64,000 nucleotides of DNA from Phaeodactylibacter xiamenensis (GTDB lineage Bacteria; Bacteroidota; Bacteroidia; Chitinophagales; Saprospiraceae), in the NCBI RefSeq assembly GCF_000759025.1, contig NZ_JPOS01000035.1, positions 148,741 through 212,740 on the forward strand. Reading direction: 5' to 3'. Position numbers and translations under genes: made by a program. Of the stretch, positions 1 to 8,394 are shown in pieces; within the stretch, counting starts at the first letter, position 1, and every line of letters starts with the position of its first letter. The notes under the pieces were generated by a model. The model did not search any database and was not told the origin of the DNA. It saw only the letters and a list, made by a program, of their open reading frames with translations.

Positions 1-2
1 AG

Positions 3-572
3 TGCAGTGTATACCCTAATCTTTTAACCGCCAATTTGAACAGCGCTAATTCGACGCTATCCATATCCGGGATAAGTTGTGAACCTTGCCGGGTTGGAGT
101 TGGCGAGAACCGCAACAGATGCATCTGCCGGGAGGATTGTAAGCGCATGATTCCCCCGGAAACTGTTATTGATGAAATACAAAATGATTGTATCGAAGAT
201 TGTGCAGATGAGTTCCCTAATGATCCTAATTCATATCACCATTGTTTAGGTTATTGTGATGAATTGCCTTTTCAGGATTATTATGATTGTTTATCAGACT
301 GTGGTAACTATAGTCAGTTGAGGCGCCCTGTAGAATATGAATATCGGATAGGTGTATGGTATGCCACTGGATTCGTACCTTCATTTACTGGGGATCCTGA
401 CGAAATATTTCAAAGTGAAAATAACGGCGCTCCTCCGGAAACAATAAGTGTATCTTTGATGAATACTCCATCAGGAAGTTATAGTTATTGTTACTTCACA
501 TTCTTGGAAATCTCCTACGACGATGGCACCTGCTGTCACTTCATCAATGCAGAGTGCGTATCTATTGGTTAA
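3..572 (+). CDS. Cys-rich hypothetical protein, 5'-truncated by window edge
   Basis: The frame is open from the first bases of the window; no in-frame ATG precedes the first available TTG at 36, so the real start probably lies outside. The visible ~189 residues are rich in cysteine (CEPC, CICREDC, YCDEL, CLSDC, YCYF, CCHF) and acidic residues, which suggests an extracytoplasmic disulfide-bonded protein. I do not recognise a family, and no T9SS sorting tail is present. It is more AT-rich than the following genes and ends 25 bases before the lipoprotein at 598. Confidence 0.6.
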   Translation, partial: CSVYPNLLTANLNSANSTLSISGISCEPCRVGVGENRNRCICREDCKRMIPPETVIDEIQNDCIEDCADEFPNDPNSYHHCLGYCDELPFQDYYDCLSDCGNYSQLRRPVEYEYRIGVWYATGFVPSFTGDPDEIFQSENNGAPPETISVSLMNTPSGSYSYCYFTFLEISYDDGTCCHFINAECVSIG

Positions 573-597
573 TTTGCTAATTTAAAACCCACAAAAC

Positions 598-1233
598 ATG
601 AAAAAGATAACACTTCTGGCAGCACTCGCCATACTGATGCTTGCCGCTTGTGAAAAGGACACCGTGAATACTGCTGGGAACAACTCCAACGGTGAACTGG
701 CAAATCTGACGATCGGCATTGTGAGAGATTACCTGCCGTTGGATTTGGTCAGGCAAAACAGCACAGTAGTCTTTAAGAATGCCGATGGAGAAGAAAAAAA
801 GCTTCAGATTCACTGGCTGGAAGAAGAAAAGGAGAAGGCATACGGCAACCGTACTTACGAATCAGAGCACATTGCCATCTGGTATTTGGACGAAAGTGAC
901 CGGACTTACCAATTGAAAACCATTGCATCAGCAAACTATACGGAAGGAGGAGCCAATGAGTTCGTCACGAGCTTGATAAACACAACAGTTAATAATGGTC
1001 TTTCTACTGCTTTATCTTCGATATCCATATCAGCCGACAAGTCGCCCTTGATGTGTGACTTGTTGCCATCAGTCGATATTCTGGGCAAGACTTTCGCAGA
1101 CGTTTACACCAGCGGGGTGGTTTTGGAGGATGTCACCTCTTTTTCCCGGCTATACTACACGATAGAGCTGGGTGTCGTAGGCTTCGAAGGCTGGGAGGGA
1201 GAAATGTGGGTGCTGGACCGTTTTGAGGAATAG
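598..1233 (+). CDS. Hypothetical lipoprotein
   Basis: 211 residues. The N-terminus MKKITLLAALAILMLAAC is a lipoprotein signal peptide with a clear lipobox (LAAC, Cys18), so the mature protein should be anchored in the inner or outer membrane facing the periplasm or exterior. The mature part is polar, with no repeats or motifs I can assign. It lies 25 bases after the upstream Cys-rich gene and 6 bases before the next frame, so all three may be co-transcribed. The lipoprotein call is firm; function is unknown. Confidence 0.8.
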   Translation: MKKITLLAALAILMLAACEKDTVNTAGNNSNGELANLTIGIVRDYLPLDLVRQNSTVVFKNADGEEKKLQIHWLEEEKEKAYGNRTYESEHIAIWYLDESDRTYQLKTIASANYTEGGANEFVTSLINTTVNNGLSTALSSISISADKSPLMCDLLPSVDILGKTFADVYTSGVVLEDVTSFSRLYYTIELGVVGFEGWEGEMWVLDRFEE

Positions 1234-1239
1234 AAACGG

Positions 1240-1749
1240 ATGAAAACCCACAAGGAGGTGGATATCGCCCGGATCAGTCAGGGCAAAGGGTGGCATGAAC
1301 TGGGCGAAGCAGAGCTGAAAGCCCTGGAAGACATCGCTTATTATGGGAGCACCGGGGCAGGAGTCCGCGCCCAGAACATCCTGAATGCCTTTTACGGGGC
1401 GGGGCAATACCACGAGCCCATTCTCCCTACTGGTCTACAAGCCCTATCCAAACCGGGCAGCAACCGTCCCGAAACCAGAAAAGCGCTCAAAGTGCCGGCT
1501 CAGGTACAGGCATTCCCCAACCCGGCCCGGCAGTCGGTCACCTTCCGGTGTACTTTGCCGGAAGGCACAGAACAGGCAGAGCTTAGCATACAAGACGTAA
1601 ACGGGCAGACTATAGCCGTGCTGCCCATCGTGGAGGGACAGGCGACGGCCTCCTGGGACAGCCGGCCTTACCCCGCCGGGCTGTACTTTTATACGCTCCA
1701 TCTGCCCAACCGTCGTTTAGCGACCCAAAAATTGGTTATCTTACGGTAG
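1240..1749 (+). pseudogene. Orphan T9SS sorting-domain tail without export signal
   Basis: 169 codons from ATG. Residues ~1-60 resemble the linker usually found before the sorting domain in Saprospiria T9SS proteins (ELKALEDIAYYG...AQNILNAFYG). Residues ~85-169 are a type A C-terminal sorting domain (AFPNPARQSVTF, DVNGQTIAV, YPAGLYFYTL, KLVILR). There is no signal peptide, so the sorting signal cannot reach the periplasm as annotated. The likely reading is the surviving 3' end of a larger exported protein; a short cytoplasmic protein or programmed fusion with the lipoprotein 6 bases upstream is less likely. Confidence 0.55.
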
Positions 1750-1771
1750 GTTGAGCAACCAAAGTATTAAT

Positions 1772-1802
1772 GCCCTGCTTGCCTGTCTCAGGCAGGCAGG
1801 GC
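1772..1802. terminator. 14-bp hairpin, REP-like/terminator
   Basis: GCCCTGCTTGCCTG (1772-1785) pairs with CAGGCAGGCAGGGC (1789-1802) through one G-T wobble and a 3-base loop. It sits between the orphan sorting tail and the next gene. The arm sequence CCTGCTTGCC recurs in the hairpin at 37873-37916, so this may be a dispersed palindromic repeat as well as a terminator. There is no T-tract after the stem. Confidence 0.6.
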
Positions 1803-1829
1803 TATTCTCAAGATAACAACTGGCTTCTC

Positions 1830-3407
1830 ATGCACCTCAGATTTTTGCTATTTCTATTCCTGCTCAGCAGCGCTTCCTTGCTGCCTGCACAGGAGGAGGC
1901 TTTCAATAAGCGCTATTACTTTGGTTATGCTGCGGCTATCATCAACGGGGTCTACCCTACAGACAGCTGCATTTACATCACCGGGCTGGCCGCTGATACT
2001 ATACCGCCCTTTTATCCTTCAGGCTTATTTTTTGCTAAGCTGGACCTGAATGGGGAAGTCGAACATACAGCTTTTGCCCATCCGGAAGGGCAGGTTATTG
2101 AAAACTGGAGAGGTGGCTTAAAGTCTATCGGAGAAAGGTTTCTCACGAGTGCAATGATAAGAGATACGAGCTTTAGGGTGGCATTGATTTTTTTGGATTC
2201 AGCAGGATCGATTGTGAATACCAATGAACTCCTTCATTTTTTTCCGCTTCATGAAAATACATTTCAAACAAACTATGAGCCAGTTATTGGAATCGACAAC
2301 AAAATATTGCTGCCTACCCGTGACCGGAACCCTCAGGGGGTCAACAACACGGAATCCGTACTTCAGCTATTTACTGCAGATGGGGAGCTTTTATGGCGAA
2401 AAAACTTTGGCGCTTTTGATTATTGGGATGCTCCAGTTTCAGCCAGCGCTATAGATAGTATCTTTATTATTGGAGGGCTGCGTGCAAATTTCAATAAAGT
2501 CAGAAAAAATTATATTTACCAACACCGTATCTACGCCATCGACACCCTCGGCAACGTCCAATGGAACTACCTCAGCCCGGTTGATGAGCTGCTGAGCGAA
2601 CAAATGGCGATCCACGCAGAGCCGGACGGTAGCGTCATTGCCGCCTGCTTCAAAGGCGAAGAGTTTTCTGTGAATGCGGTTTCGGGGGCGATCAACTGGA
2701 GCCCGGCCTACATCTACAAGCTCAATCCGCAGCATCAGTTGGAGCGGGAAGTGGAGTTTCATGAGCCTTACCCGACAATGGGCTACAGTGACCTTAATAA
2801 GGTTCTAGCCCCGGCAGATGGAAGCGGGTATGTGATAGGCGGGCATATTTCGATATTAGAGGAGGGGGAAGCAGATGTCGTTGGTTGGCTCGCCAAAGTG
2901 TCCCTGGATGGAGAAAAGCTTTGGAACCGCAAAATAAGATATCTGGAAGTCCCTGATGTACTTGAAACGCACGAGATATTCGACCTAAAAGAAATGCCTG
3001 GCGGCGGCTACCTCATGGGCGGGCAGACCATATACGGCAATGAGCCTTCCGGGCCCATACAGCGCGGCTGGCTGCTGCGGGTGGATGAAGAAGGCTGCCT
3101 TGTGCCCGGCTGCCACCTGGTCAGTACGGAGGAGGCTGCTGCCCCGGCTCTTTCGCTCCACCTCTATCCCAACCCAGCGCAGGAGTACCTCTATGTGCTG
3201 CTCCGGGATGCGGGCATTGCCCGCCGCCGGGGCCCTGCCCTGCAATTGCTGGACCTGCAGGGGCGCATCTTGCAGTCGCACCCCGCCGGCCGCATTGATG
3301 AGGTGACCAGCATACTGCTGGTACGGGGCCTGCCTGCCGGCGCCTACGTCCTCCGCTATGTGGCGGACGGTCAGGTTTTGGCGGCGGAGCGGGTGGTGGT
3401 GCGGTAG
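1830..3407 (+). CDS. Secreted T9SS type A sorting-domain protein
   Basis: 525 residues from the ATG at 1830, chosen because it begins directly at the signal peptide MHLRFLLFLFLLSSASLLPAQ; an upstream in-frame ATG at 1770 would read through the hairpin at 1772-1802. The body has repeated segments such as GLFFAKLDLNG, YIYKLNPQHQ and GWLAKVSLDG, each resembling a blade of a beta-propeller of the 'SBBP/delta-60' kind. The last ~80 residues are a T9SS sorting domain (LYPNPAQEYLYV, LQGRIL, LPAGAYVLRY, AERVVVR). Predicted to be exported by Sec and T9SS to the cell surface; substrate unknown. Confidence 0.8.
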   Translation: MHLRFLLFLFLLSSASLLPAQEEAFNKRYYFGYAAAIINGVYPTDSCIYITGLAADTIPPFYPSGLFFAKLDLNGEVEHTAFAHPEGQVIENWRGGLKSIGERFLTSAMIRDTSFRVALIFLDSAGSIVNTNELLHFFPLHENTFQTNYEPVIGIDNKILLPTRDRNPQGVNNTESVLQLFTADGELLWRKNFGAFDYWDAPVSASAIDSIFIIGGLRANFNKVRKNYIYQHRIYAIDTLGNVQWNYLSPVDELLSEQMAIHAEPDGSVIAACFKGEEFSVNAVSGAINWSPAYIYKLNPQHQLEREVEFHEPYPTMGYSDLNKVLAPADGSGYVIGGHISILEEGEADVVGWLAKVSLDGEKLWNRKIRYLEVPDVLETHEIFDLKEMPGGGYLMGGQTIYGNEPSGPIQRGWLLRVDEEGCLVPGCHLVSTEEAAAPALSLHLYPNPAQEYLYVLLRDAGIARRRGPALQLLDLQGRILQSHPAGRIDEVTSILLVRGLPAGAYVLRYVADGQVLAAERVVVR

Positions 3408-3522
3408 AAAAAATCGTTTTGCAGTTTACCTTACCTACTACCGCAGGGCACATTTAGGAATCCTGCACCGCATGAGCTAAATTGACATTGTCGTTTATCA
3501 TCAGACCATTTAAACATAAAAT

Positions 3523-4455
3523 ATGAAAAAGACAACATACGCTTACTCCCTGTTGCACCTGCTACTTGCAGTGACTGTAGTTTCGCTCAAAGCACAGGAT
3601 TACACCCCTTTAGTCATTGAGCAGGCCACCTGGCAGATCATTGCGATAAATGGAAATGTTTATACCCCCTTTGGCTACACTATTGAGGGGGATACCACGA
3701 TTGAGTCGGTAGCGTACAAGAAAGTTTATTATTTGGATTTGTACCCCGATACCTTCTCAGTCGACTACGCTATTGAAGACCGATGGCTTTTTGGGGCCCT
3801 GAGGGAAGATACTGCTGCCCGCAAGGTCTACACGATTATATTCGATGAAACATGGGATGGTTTCTGCACCATTGGTAGTGAGATTGAACTCTATGATTTT
3901 TCAAAAGGCATTGGAGATACGATTAGCAATTGTTTGACTTTTCCTGACATAGAATACCCATATATCATTGATGCCATCGATCAGGAGGAAGTATGGGGGC
4001 TTAACCGGACTCACATCCAAACCTCACAGTACGGCATTGAAGAATCGCTGATTGAAGGCATTGGATACTCCGGTGGTCTTTTTGTTGAAGCTCTTTATTT
4101 GCCCAGTACTGCTGATTGGGGGGTGTTCCTTCATGATTATTGTGTGGGTGCTGCAGCGGACTGTGGATTGCTCAGCAGTACGGTTTCTGAAAAGGTGGTG
4201 CCGGCAGTCCGGGTATTCCCCAATCCGGTAAGACAGGGTGCGCCACTGTGGCTCGAAAAGCCGGAAGGCATGGCTGCTGACCATACCGTAGAATTGGTGG
4301 ATGCTATGGGGCGGCTTTGTATCCGTCAGGCGTACACACCACCCGCCGATGGGCAATACCTTTCGACCACCGGATTAGCTCCCGGCTTTTATGTGTTGCA
4401 GTTCCGTAGCCAAGACGGGCAGCTTTTTCAGCTTGAAAAAGTAATCATAGAGTAG
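3523..4455 (+). CDS. Secreted T9SS type A sorting-domain protein
   Basis: 310 residues. Signal peptide MKKTTYAYSLLHLLLAVTVVSLKAQ, a ~190-residue body with no motif I recognise, then a sorting domain from about residue 228 (VRVFPNPVRQGAPLWL, DAMGRLCIRQAY, LAPGFYVLQF, KVIIE). Cysteines C128, C150, C206 and C213 suggest disulfides outside the cell. It starts 115 bases after the previous T9SS gene, both on the + strand, and is followed by an inverted-repeat element before the convergent gene at 4628. Function unknown. Confidence 0.8.
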   Translation: MKKTTYAYSLLHLLLAVTVVSLKAQDYTPLVIEQATWQIIAINGNVYTPFGYTIEGDTTIESVAYKKVYYLDLYPDTFSVDYAIEDRWLFGALREDTAARKVYTIIFDETWDGFCTIGSEIELYDFSKGIGDTISNCLTFPDIEYPYIIDAIDQEEVWGLNRTHIQTSQYGIEESLIEGIGYSGGLFVEALYLPSTADWGVFLHDYCVGAAADCGLLSSTVSEKVVPAVRVFPNPVRQGAPLWLEKPEGMAADHTVELVDAMGRLCIRQAYTPPADGQYLSTTGLAPGFYVLQFRSQDGQLFQLEKVIIE

Positions 4456-4489
4456 AGTAGGGGCATGGATGAGAGAGGTAAGCTTGTAT

Positions 4490-4625
4490 TATACCGACGA
4501 TAAAGTGGTTTGCCACAGCAAACCGACTTGGTGTCGGCATAAACGCTGGAAAGTGGCCTGCGCCTGTCCTGACAAGCTTCGCTTCGTCACGGGCCGATGT
4601 TGCAAACCACTTTGTTAAGCGTATA
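4490..4625. repeat. ~136-bp element with terminal inverted repeats
   Basis: AAAGTGGTTTGC (4502-4513) and GCAAACCACTTT (4602-4613) are a perfect 12-bp inverted repeat. The flanking TATAC at each outer edge extends the arms imperfectly to about 24 bp. The interior has no ORF. It fills the gap between two convergent genes and could serve as a shared terminator, but the ~88-base spacing looks more like a MITE-type element. Confidence 0.5.
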
Positions 4626-4627
4626 CA

Positions 4628-5032
4628 TCAAGCCTTGCGAGCTGTTCCAAGCTCTACACTCACGAGGGCCATCACCACCAAAACCTCTCCGATGAAATAA
4701 GCCACGCCCAGCCAGGTCAGGGTGTCGAAGCGGTAGGCCACGATCCCAAGCGTAGCAATACAGTAGAGGGTATTGGCTACTGCGATGCCGGTCAGAAAGG
4801 GGGCTCCGCCTTCTTTGATCCGCCAGTAGCAGGTGAGGGAGTAAACGGCAAAGCAAGCGGCAACGCCCGCCAGGATGTAGAGAAGGGAGGCAGGCATGCC
4901 AAACACAGACTCGTACCGGGCAAGCACCTGACTGAGCAGGAGAGCGGTGATGATGGCACCAATGCCGTCGATCAGGAATAGCTTGTTAATCGTAGCTTTG
5001 GCAGGCATAGGTTCGTTTTTACCCGGTTGCAT
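4628..5032 (-). CDS. Four-helix membrane protein, unknown function
   Basis: About 134 residues from the ATG at 5032 (the ATG at 5008, MPAKATINKLFLI, is equally plausible). Four hydrophobic segments are visible: LFLIDGIGAIITALLLSQVL, LLYILAGVAACFAVYSL, FLTGIAVANTLYCIATLGIVA and LTWLGVAYFIGEVLVVMALV. A small integral membrane protein resembling conserved unnamed Bacteroidota proteins. It is transcribed in the same direction as the glycosyltransferase ending at 5150 and may share its transcript. No catalytic motif is visible. Confidence 0.65.
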   Translation of the reverse strand: MQPGKNEPMPAKATINKLFLIDGIGAIITALLLSQVLARYESVFGMPASLLYILAGVAACFAVYSLTCYWRIKEGGAPFLTGIAVANTLYCIATLGIVAYRFDTLTWLGVAYFIGEVLVVMALVSVELGTARKA

Positions 5033-5149
5033 GGAAGGAAAGGGTAAATGGTTAAACGCGCTACTGACCATTCTGTTCTTTATGCTTTAGCTGTCCGCGT
5101 ACTTTCTCAAGGTATTTTTCATCTACTTCCAGAACACGGCAAATCGTGG

Positions 5150-6772
5150 TCAAGGCTCCCTGCGCAGTACCCAGACCCTGTCCGGGCAGCCGCCCCACAG
5201 CCACCGTTGGTAAGTAAAGCCAGCCTGCATAGCGTAGCCGGGCCTTGGGCCGAAGGCGATCATCCACTCATCATCATCCACCCACCACCAGGATTTACCG
5301 GGCTGCCCTTTGCGTGCCGGGTGGTAATGATGCCAGCCATTGTACTCATAACCAGCATCCACCCGCTGCATGCGGATATCATTGCGCTGCAGCCATTCAA
5401 AAGCCTGTGCCCGGGCGCGGTTCCAGGCAAGATAGTCATGGGTAGCCAGCATGCTGAAGAGCGCAAATATAAAGAGGACTGCTCCTTTAAACCATACCTG
5501 TGGCTTTGGGGCAAGGGTTGCCAAAAACAGGATAGCCGAAGCCACGCTCAGCAGCATATACCGATCGAAAAAACCGGTGACCGACATAGCCAGGAAATTA
5601 GCCAGATTGAGCAGCAGCAGAAAAAGGAAGAAATCCTGCTGTTTTTGATTCAGCTCACGCAAGGCACTCAGGCCCACCCAGGTCAGCAGGCTGGCTGACA
5701 GCTGACTGATGTAGCCCAACGTATACATCGTCCATGTTGGCAACTGTGGCGTATTGCGGAGCTGAAAAGTGTATACATCGCCCAACAGCTCCGGGCCAAG
5801 CCCCCAGTTGTACAGGATGTTACCACCGTACGGAAAAACATGGCCGGCATAATGCTGCGCGATGAGCAAGCCTGCATTCGCTACTAGTATCCCGGTCAGC
5901 GGCCAAAGCCGGAGTACGCCGGCAGCCCGCACACGAGACCAAAGAAAGGGGAGCAACGGCAGGCAGAACGCCCCGAGGTAGACCCATGACTTAAAGCTTT
6001 GCCGGCCCAGCTGTGCGAGTACTCCCTCCGGCGCCTCCCAAAGTTGCTGCAGTAGCTGCGCCGAGACCGGCAGGTAGTTTTCGCTGATGCCTAACCAGGG
6101 TTTTACTGTATTTTCCAAAAGCAAGTAGGCGCTTGCAGCCACCGCTGCGGATAGCCCCGCCCAAAGCCATCCCCGCATTCCACCGCGCTGTTGCAGCAGG
6201 TACCAGCCCCCCATAGCCGGGAAGAGTAAGATGCCCGGTTGCCGGTTGAGGTAGGCCAGCAGGCTTAAAACTACAAAAAGAAGCAGCCACCGGATCTGCC
6301 TGCTCTGCTGAAACCTAAGGCCTGCCCAGGCGGCCCAGATAACCAGGGCCAGAAAAGGCACATCGGTCATAAAGGAAAAAGAAAGGTGAAAATACAATGG
6401 GCTGAAAAGCAAAACAGCGGTGCCCACAGTAGCCATGCTTACGGAAACACTGAGCAACCGGAGCAACCGGAAGAACCCCAGCCCGCCCAGCCCCGCTGCC
6501 GCCCAGGTAGACCACCGCAGGCATTCAAAACTAAAGCCCCCGCCCAGTTTGCAAAACAGCGCGCCCCAGGCCACTTGCGTCAGGATATTCGGAGAAAAAC
6601 GAGCCTTAATTGAGAGTTGCCCCGTTTCGACCCATTGCTTAACGGGGTAGGCGTACTGCCAGTCGTCGTTGAGCGGGAAGTCCCCGCCAAGGCCTACTGC
6701 CAGCGCAGCGGCTATCCAGGCCAGCAAGAGCGCTAAAGCGCCGCGATGAAGCGTGATGTAAAACGGAGCCAT
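5150..6772 (-). CDS. Polytopic GT-C-like glycosyltransferase
   Basis: 540 residues with about 11-12 hydrophobic helices. After the first helix comes PLNDDWQYAYP, an acidic pair in the first extracytoplasmic loop. This is where GT-C enzymes such as ArnT/PMT (GT39/GT83) keep their catalytic aspartate. A ~100-residue soluble tail (DIRMQRVDAGYEYNGWHHY...) follows the last helix. The family uses polyprenyl-phosphate sugars to glycosylate lipids or proteins on the periplasmic side; acceptor and sugar cannot be read from sequence. It lies between the small membrane protein and the terminator next to rpsT. Confidence 0.6.
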   Translation of the reverse strand: MAPFYITLHRGALALLLAWIAAALAVGLGGDFPLNDDWQYAYPVKQWVETGQLSIKARFSPNILTQVAWGALFCKLGGGFSFECLRWSTWAAAGLGGLGFFRLLRLLSVSVSMATVGTAVLLFSPLYFHLSFSFMTDVPFLALVIWAAWAGLRFQQSRQIRWLLLFVVLSLLAYLNRQPGILLFPAMGGWYLLQQRGGMRGWLWAGLSAAVAASAYLLLENTVKPWLGISENYLPVSAQLLQQLWEAPEGVLAQLGRQSFKSWVYLGAFCLPLLPFLWSRVRAAGVLRLWPLTGILVANAGLLIAQHYAGHVFPYGGNILYNWGLGPELLGDVYTFQLRNTPQLPTWTMYTLGYISQLSASLLTWVGLSALRELNQKQQDFFLFLLLLNLANFLAMSVTGFFDRYMLLSVASAILFLATLAPKPQVWFKGAVLFIFALFSMLATHDYLAWNRARAQAFEWLQRNDIRMQRVDAGYEYNGWHHYHPARKGQPGKSWWWVDDDEWMIAFGPRPGYAMQAGFTYQRWLWGGCPDRVWVLRREP

Positions 6773-6810
6773 AGACGATCAGGTAGAGGCGTGACGAGGC
6801 AGCAACACAA

Positions 6811-6847
6811 AAAAGTGTACCCCTCTCTGACGGAAAGATACACTTTT
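6811..6847. terminator. Intergenic inverted repeat (rpsT 3' terminator)
   Basis: AAAAGTGTA (6811-6819) and TACACTTTT (6839-6847) form a perfect 9-bp stem with a 19-base loop. It lies 26 bases past the rpsT stop on the minus strand and just upstream of the glycosyltransferase start. The T-run on the distal arm suits termination of rpsT transcripts. Confidence 0.6.
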
Positions 6848-6872
6848 CAGGATCGATTATCCTGGTATGAAT

Positions 6873-7124
6873 TTACAGGCTCGCGACGTGGCGAGTCAGC
6901 TTGCTTTTCAGGTTAGAAGCCTTGTTAGCGTGCCAGGTACCGCGCTTCGCCAAGCGGTCTACCATGCTGATGACCTTAGGCAGGAACTTCTCCGCTTCTG
7001 CTTTCTCCTTCATTTCACGGAGCTGACGGATAGAAGTCCGGGTGGTCTTCTTGTAGTAGCGATTGTGTACACGGCGCTTAGCTTCCTGCCGCATGCGCTT
7101 CTTTGATGATTGGTGATTAGCCAT
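6873..7124 (-). CDS. rpsT: 30S ribosomal protein S20
   Basis: 83 residues from ATG 7124 (MANHQSSKKRMRQEAKRR...), the invariant S20 N-terminus; the longer frame to 7166 is upstream read-through. S20 binds 16S rRNA early in 30S assembly. The strongly basic helical composition (KRRVHNRYYKKTTRTSIRQL, HANKASNLKSKLTRHV) and length match the family. Monocistronic here, with a -7 box at 7164-7171 and a hairpin after the stop. Confidence 0.97.
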   Translation of the reverse strand: MANHQSSKKRMRQEAKRRVHNRYYKKTTRTSIRQLREMKEKAEAEKFLPKVISMVDRLAKRGTWHANKASNLKSKLTRHVASL

Positions 7125-7163
7125 TACTTTATGATATTTACATGCTTTTCCAAAAAAGAGACG

Positions 7164-7171
7164 CAAATTTA
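7164..7171 (-). promoter_or_regulatory. Predicted -7 box of rpsT promoter
   Basis: On the minus strand this reads TAAATTTG, an exact match to the Bacteroidota -7 consensus TAnnTTTG, about 40 bases upstream of the rpsT ATG. An A/T-rich TTTAAAAT stretch lies where the weak -33 element would be. Confidence 0.5.
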
Positions 7172-7347
7172 AAGCTTCTTTTTAAGATTTTAAAGCTTAC
7201 CTCTGATTTTATTATGCCGGTAGCTTTACTTTGGTAGTGGAGCCGGTATTGCCAAACAATGAACCGCAAAGCGCGTGGCATTCCAAATCATAGTGGTATC
7301 TTTAGCAGCCAAAATTAAGAGGAAGATCAAAAAACAAGAATTACACC

Positions 7348-8073
7348 ATGAGAAAAAAATTACTGCTGCTGCCGGTGTTGTTTTTCGCTGCCATTAACCT
7401 CACACAGGCACAGGTATGGCTGGAATTAGGCGCCAAAGGTATGATGGGTATGACCGGGCTGGCTAATGCGAATATCAATGGCGACTCAGAACATGACAGC
7501 TCGCTAGGCTTTGCCACGTCTCTGGGCGGAGTGGCCAACCTGAATTTTGGCGATTACCACGGGCTGACTTTTGAAATGCTGGGCGCTACGTACAGTCACT
7601 CCATGACTTACCGGGGGGCAGCCGGCAACCGTACTGTAAATATGGAGTGGGAAAGCATCGATGCCTACCTGTTGTACCGTTTTTTCCGGAGCAACGGCGC
7701 TTTCGCAGAACTCGGGGGCAAGGCTACTTATCTGCGTGGTGCGCAGCAATCCTTCGGGACAGACTGGTCAGATGTTTCGGGTAAGTACACCGACCGCTAT
7801 TGGTCAGGGTGCTTTGGAGTGGGCGGTTTTGTGACCGCTAATAAGGTGCTGACCGTCAAAACCGGAATACGGGCAGAGTACGCCTTTACGGACCTGATGT
7901 CAGCCGAGGGGCAGGCAGAAAACTACCCCACCTTCTACACCAACTACGATACTTATGAGGAAACACGACCCTTCCGGATTGGCTTCTACATGGAAGTGAC
8001 CTTTGGTGTGGGTGGCATTGCGCAGTCACAGTGCGGTGCCCGTGGTGTAATATTCGGCACCGGGTACAACTAG
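7348..8073 (+). CDS. Outer-membrane beta-barrel protein
   Basis: 241 residues. Signal peptide MRKKLLLLPVLFFAAINLTQAQ followed by alternating hydrophobic/aromatic strands (VWLELGAKGMMGMTG, GLTFEMLGATYSHSMTYRG, AYLLYRFFRSNGAFAELGGKATYL, LTVKTGIRAEYAF, FRIGFYMEVTFGVGG), typical of 8-10-stranded Bacteroidota porin-like barrels. It resembles the OMP_b-brl families. The tail after the last strand contains two cysteines, which is unusual for a barrel C-terminus. Monocistronic, followed by a hairpin terminator at 8101. Ligand unknown. Confidence 0.7.
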   Translation: MRKKLLLLPVLFFAAINLTQAQVWLELGAKGMMGMTGLANANINGDSEHDSSLGFATSLGGVANLNFGDYHGLTFEMLGATYSHSMTYRGAAGNRTVNMEWESIDAYLLYRFFRSNGAFAELGGKATYLRGAQQSFGTDWSDVSGKYTDRYWSGCFGVGGFVTANKVLTVKTGIRAEYAFTDLMSAEGQAENYPTFYTNYDTYEETRPFRIGFYMEVTFGVGGIAQSQCGARGVIFGTGYN

Positions 8074-8100
8074 CCCAATAAGCCATAATTATTCAAAATA

Positions 8101-8139
8101 AAGCAAGTCAAGGGCAAATAATAGCGCCCGGGCTTGCTT
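8101..8139 (+). terminator. Rho-independent-like terminator after OMP gene
   Basis: AAGCAAG (8101-8107) pairs with CTTGCTT (8133-8139), with further GGGC/GCCC pairing inside the loop, followed by TTGTTTAAAA. It lies 28 bases downstream of the stop at 8073. Confidence 0.6.
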
Positions 8140-8170
8140 TTGTTTAAAAGCCCTCTTTACTTAGTAGCTT

Positions 8171-8293
8171 GACGGAAATAAATGGTACAATTTTCTTTAG
8201 GATTCACCAAAATTTTCACACAACCTCCCTCTGGTCAGTTGTTTAGAAAATTTTAGCGAATCAAAATTGTATCATTTATTTTTTTTCTCCGTC
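8171..8293. repeat. Large quasi-palindrome upstream of sucA
   Basis: Arms of ~50 bases (8171-8217 and 8246-8293) are imperfect inverted copies sharing GACGGA, AATAAATG, TACAATTT, GATTC and AAAATTTTC in order, with an inner ACAAC/GTTGT stem around 8220-8242. The 321-base gap between the OMP gene and sucA holds this and the terminator; I see no ORF in it. It may be a MITE-type element or a structured leader; the -100 position relative to sucA leaves both open. Confidence 0.6.
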
Positions 8294-8394
8294 TTTTGGG
8301 GCAAATTTATGCATAGGCAGTTGCGTATCCGGCGAACGATACCTGCTGCCGCGTGTTTTCGAACAAAAAACATAATCCGTAACCATAGCAAGTA

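Noticed and set aside
5048..5698. Plus-strand frame of 216 codons
   Set aside because: It is antisense to the glycosyltransferase 3' end, whose helices are clear.
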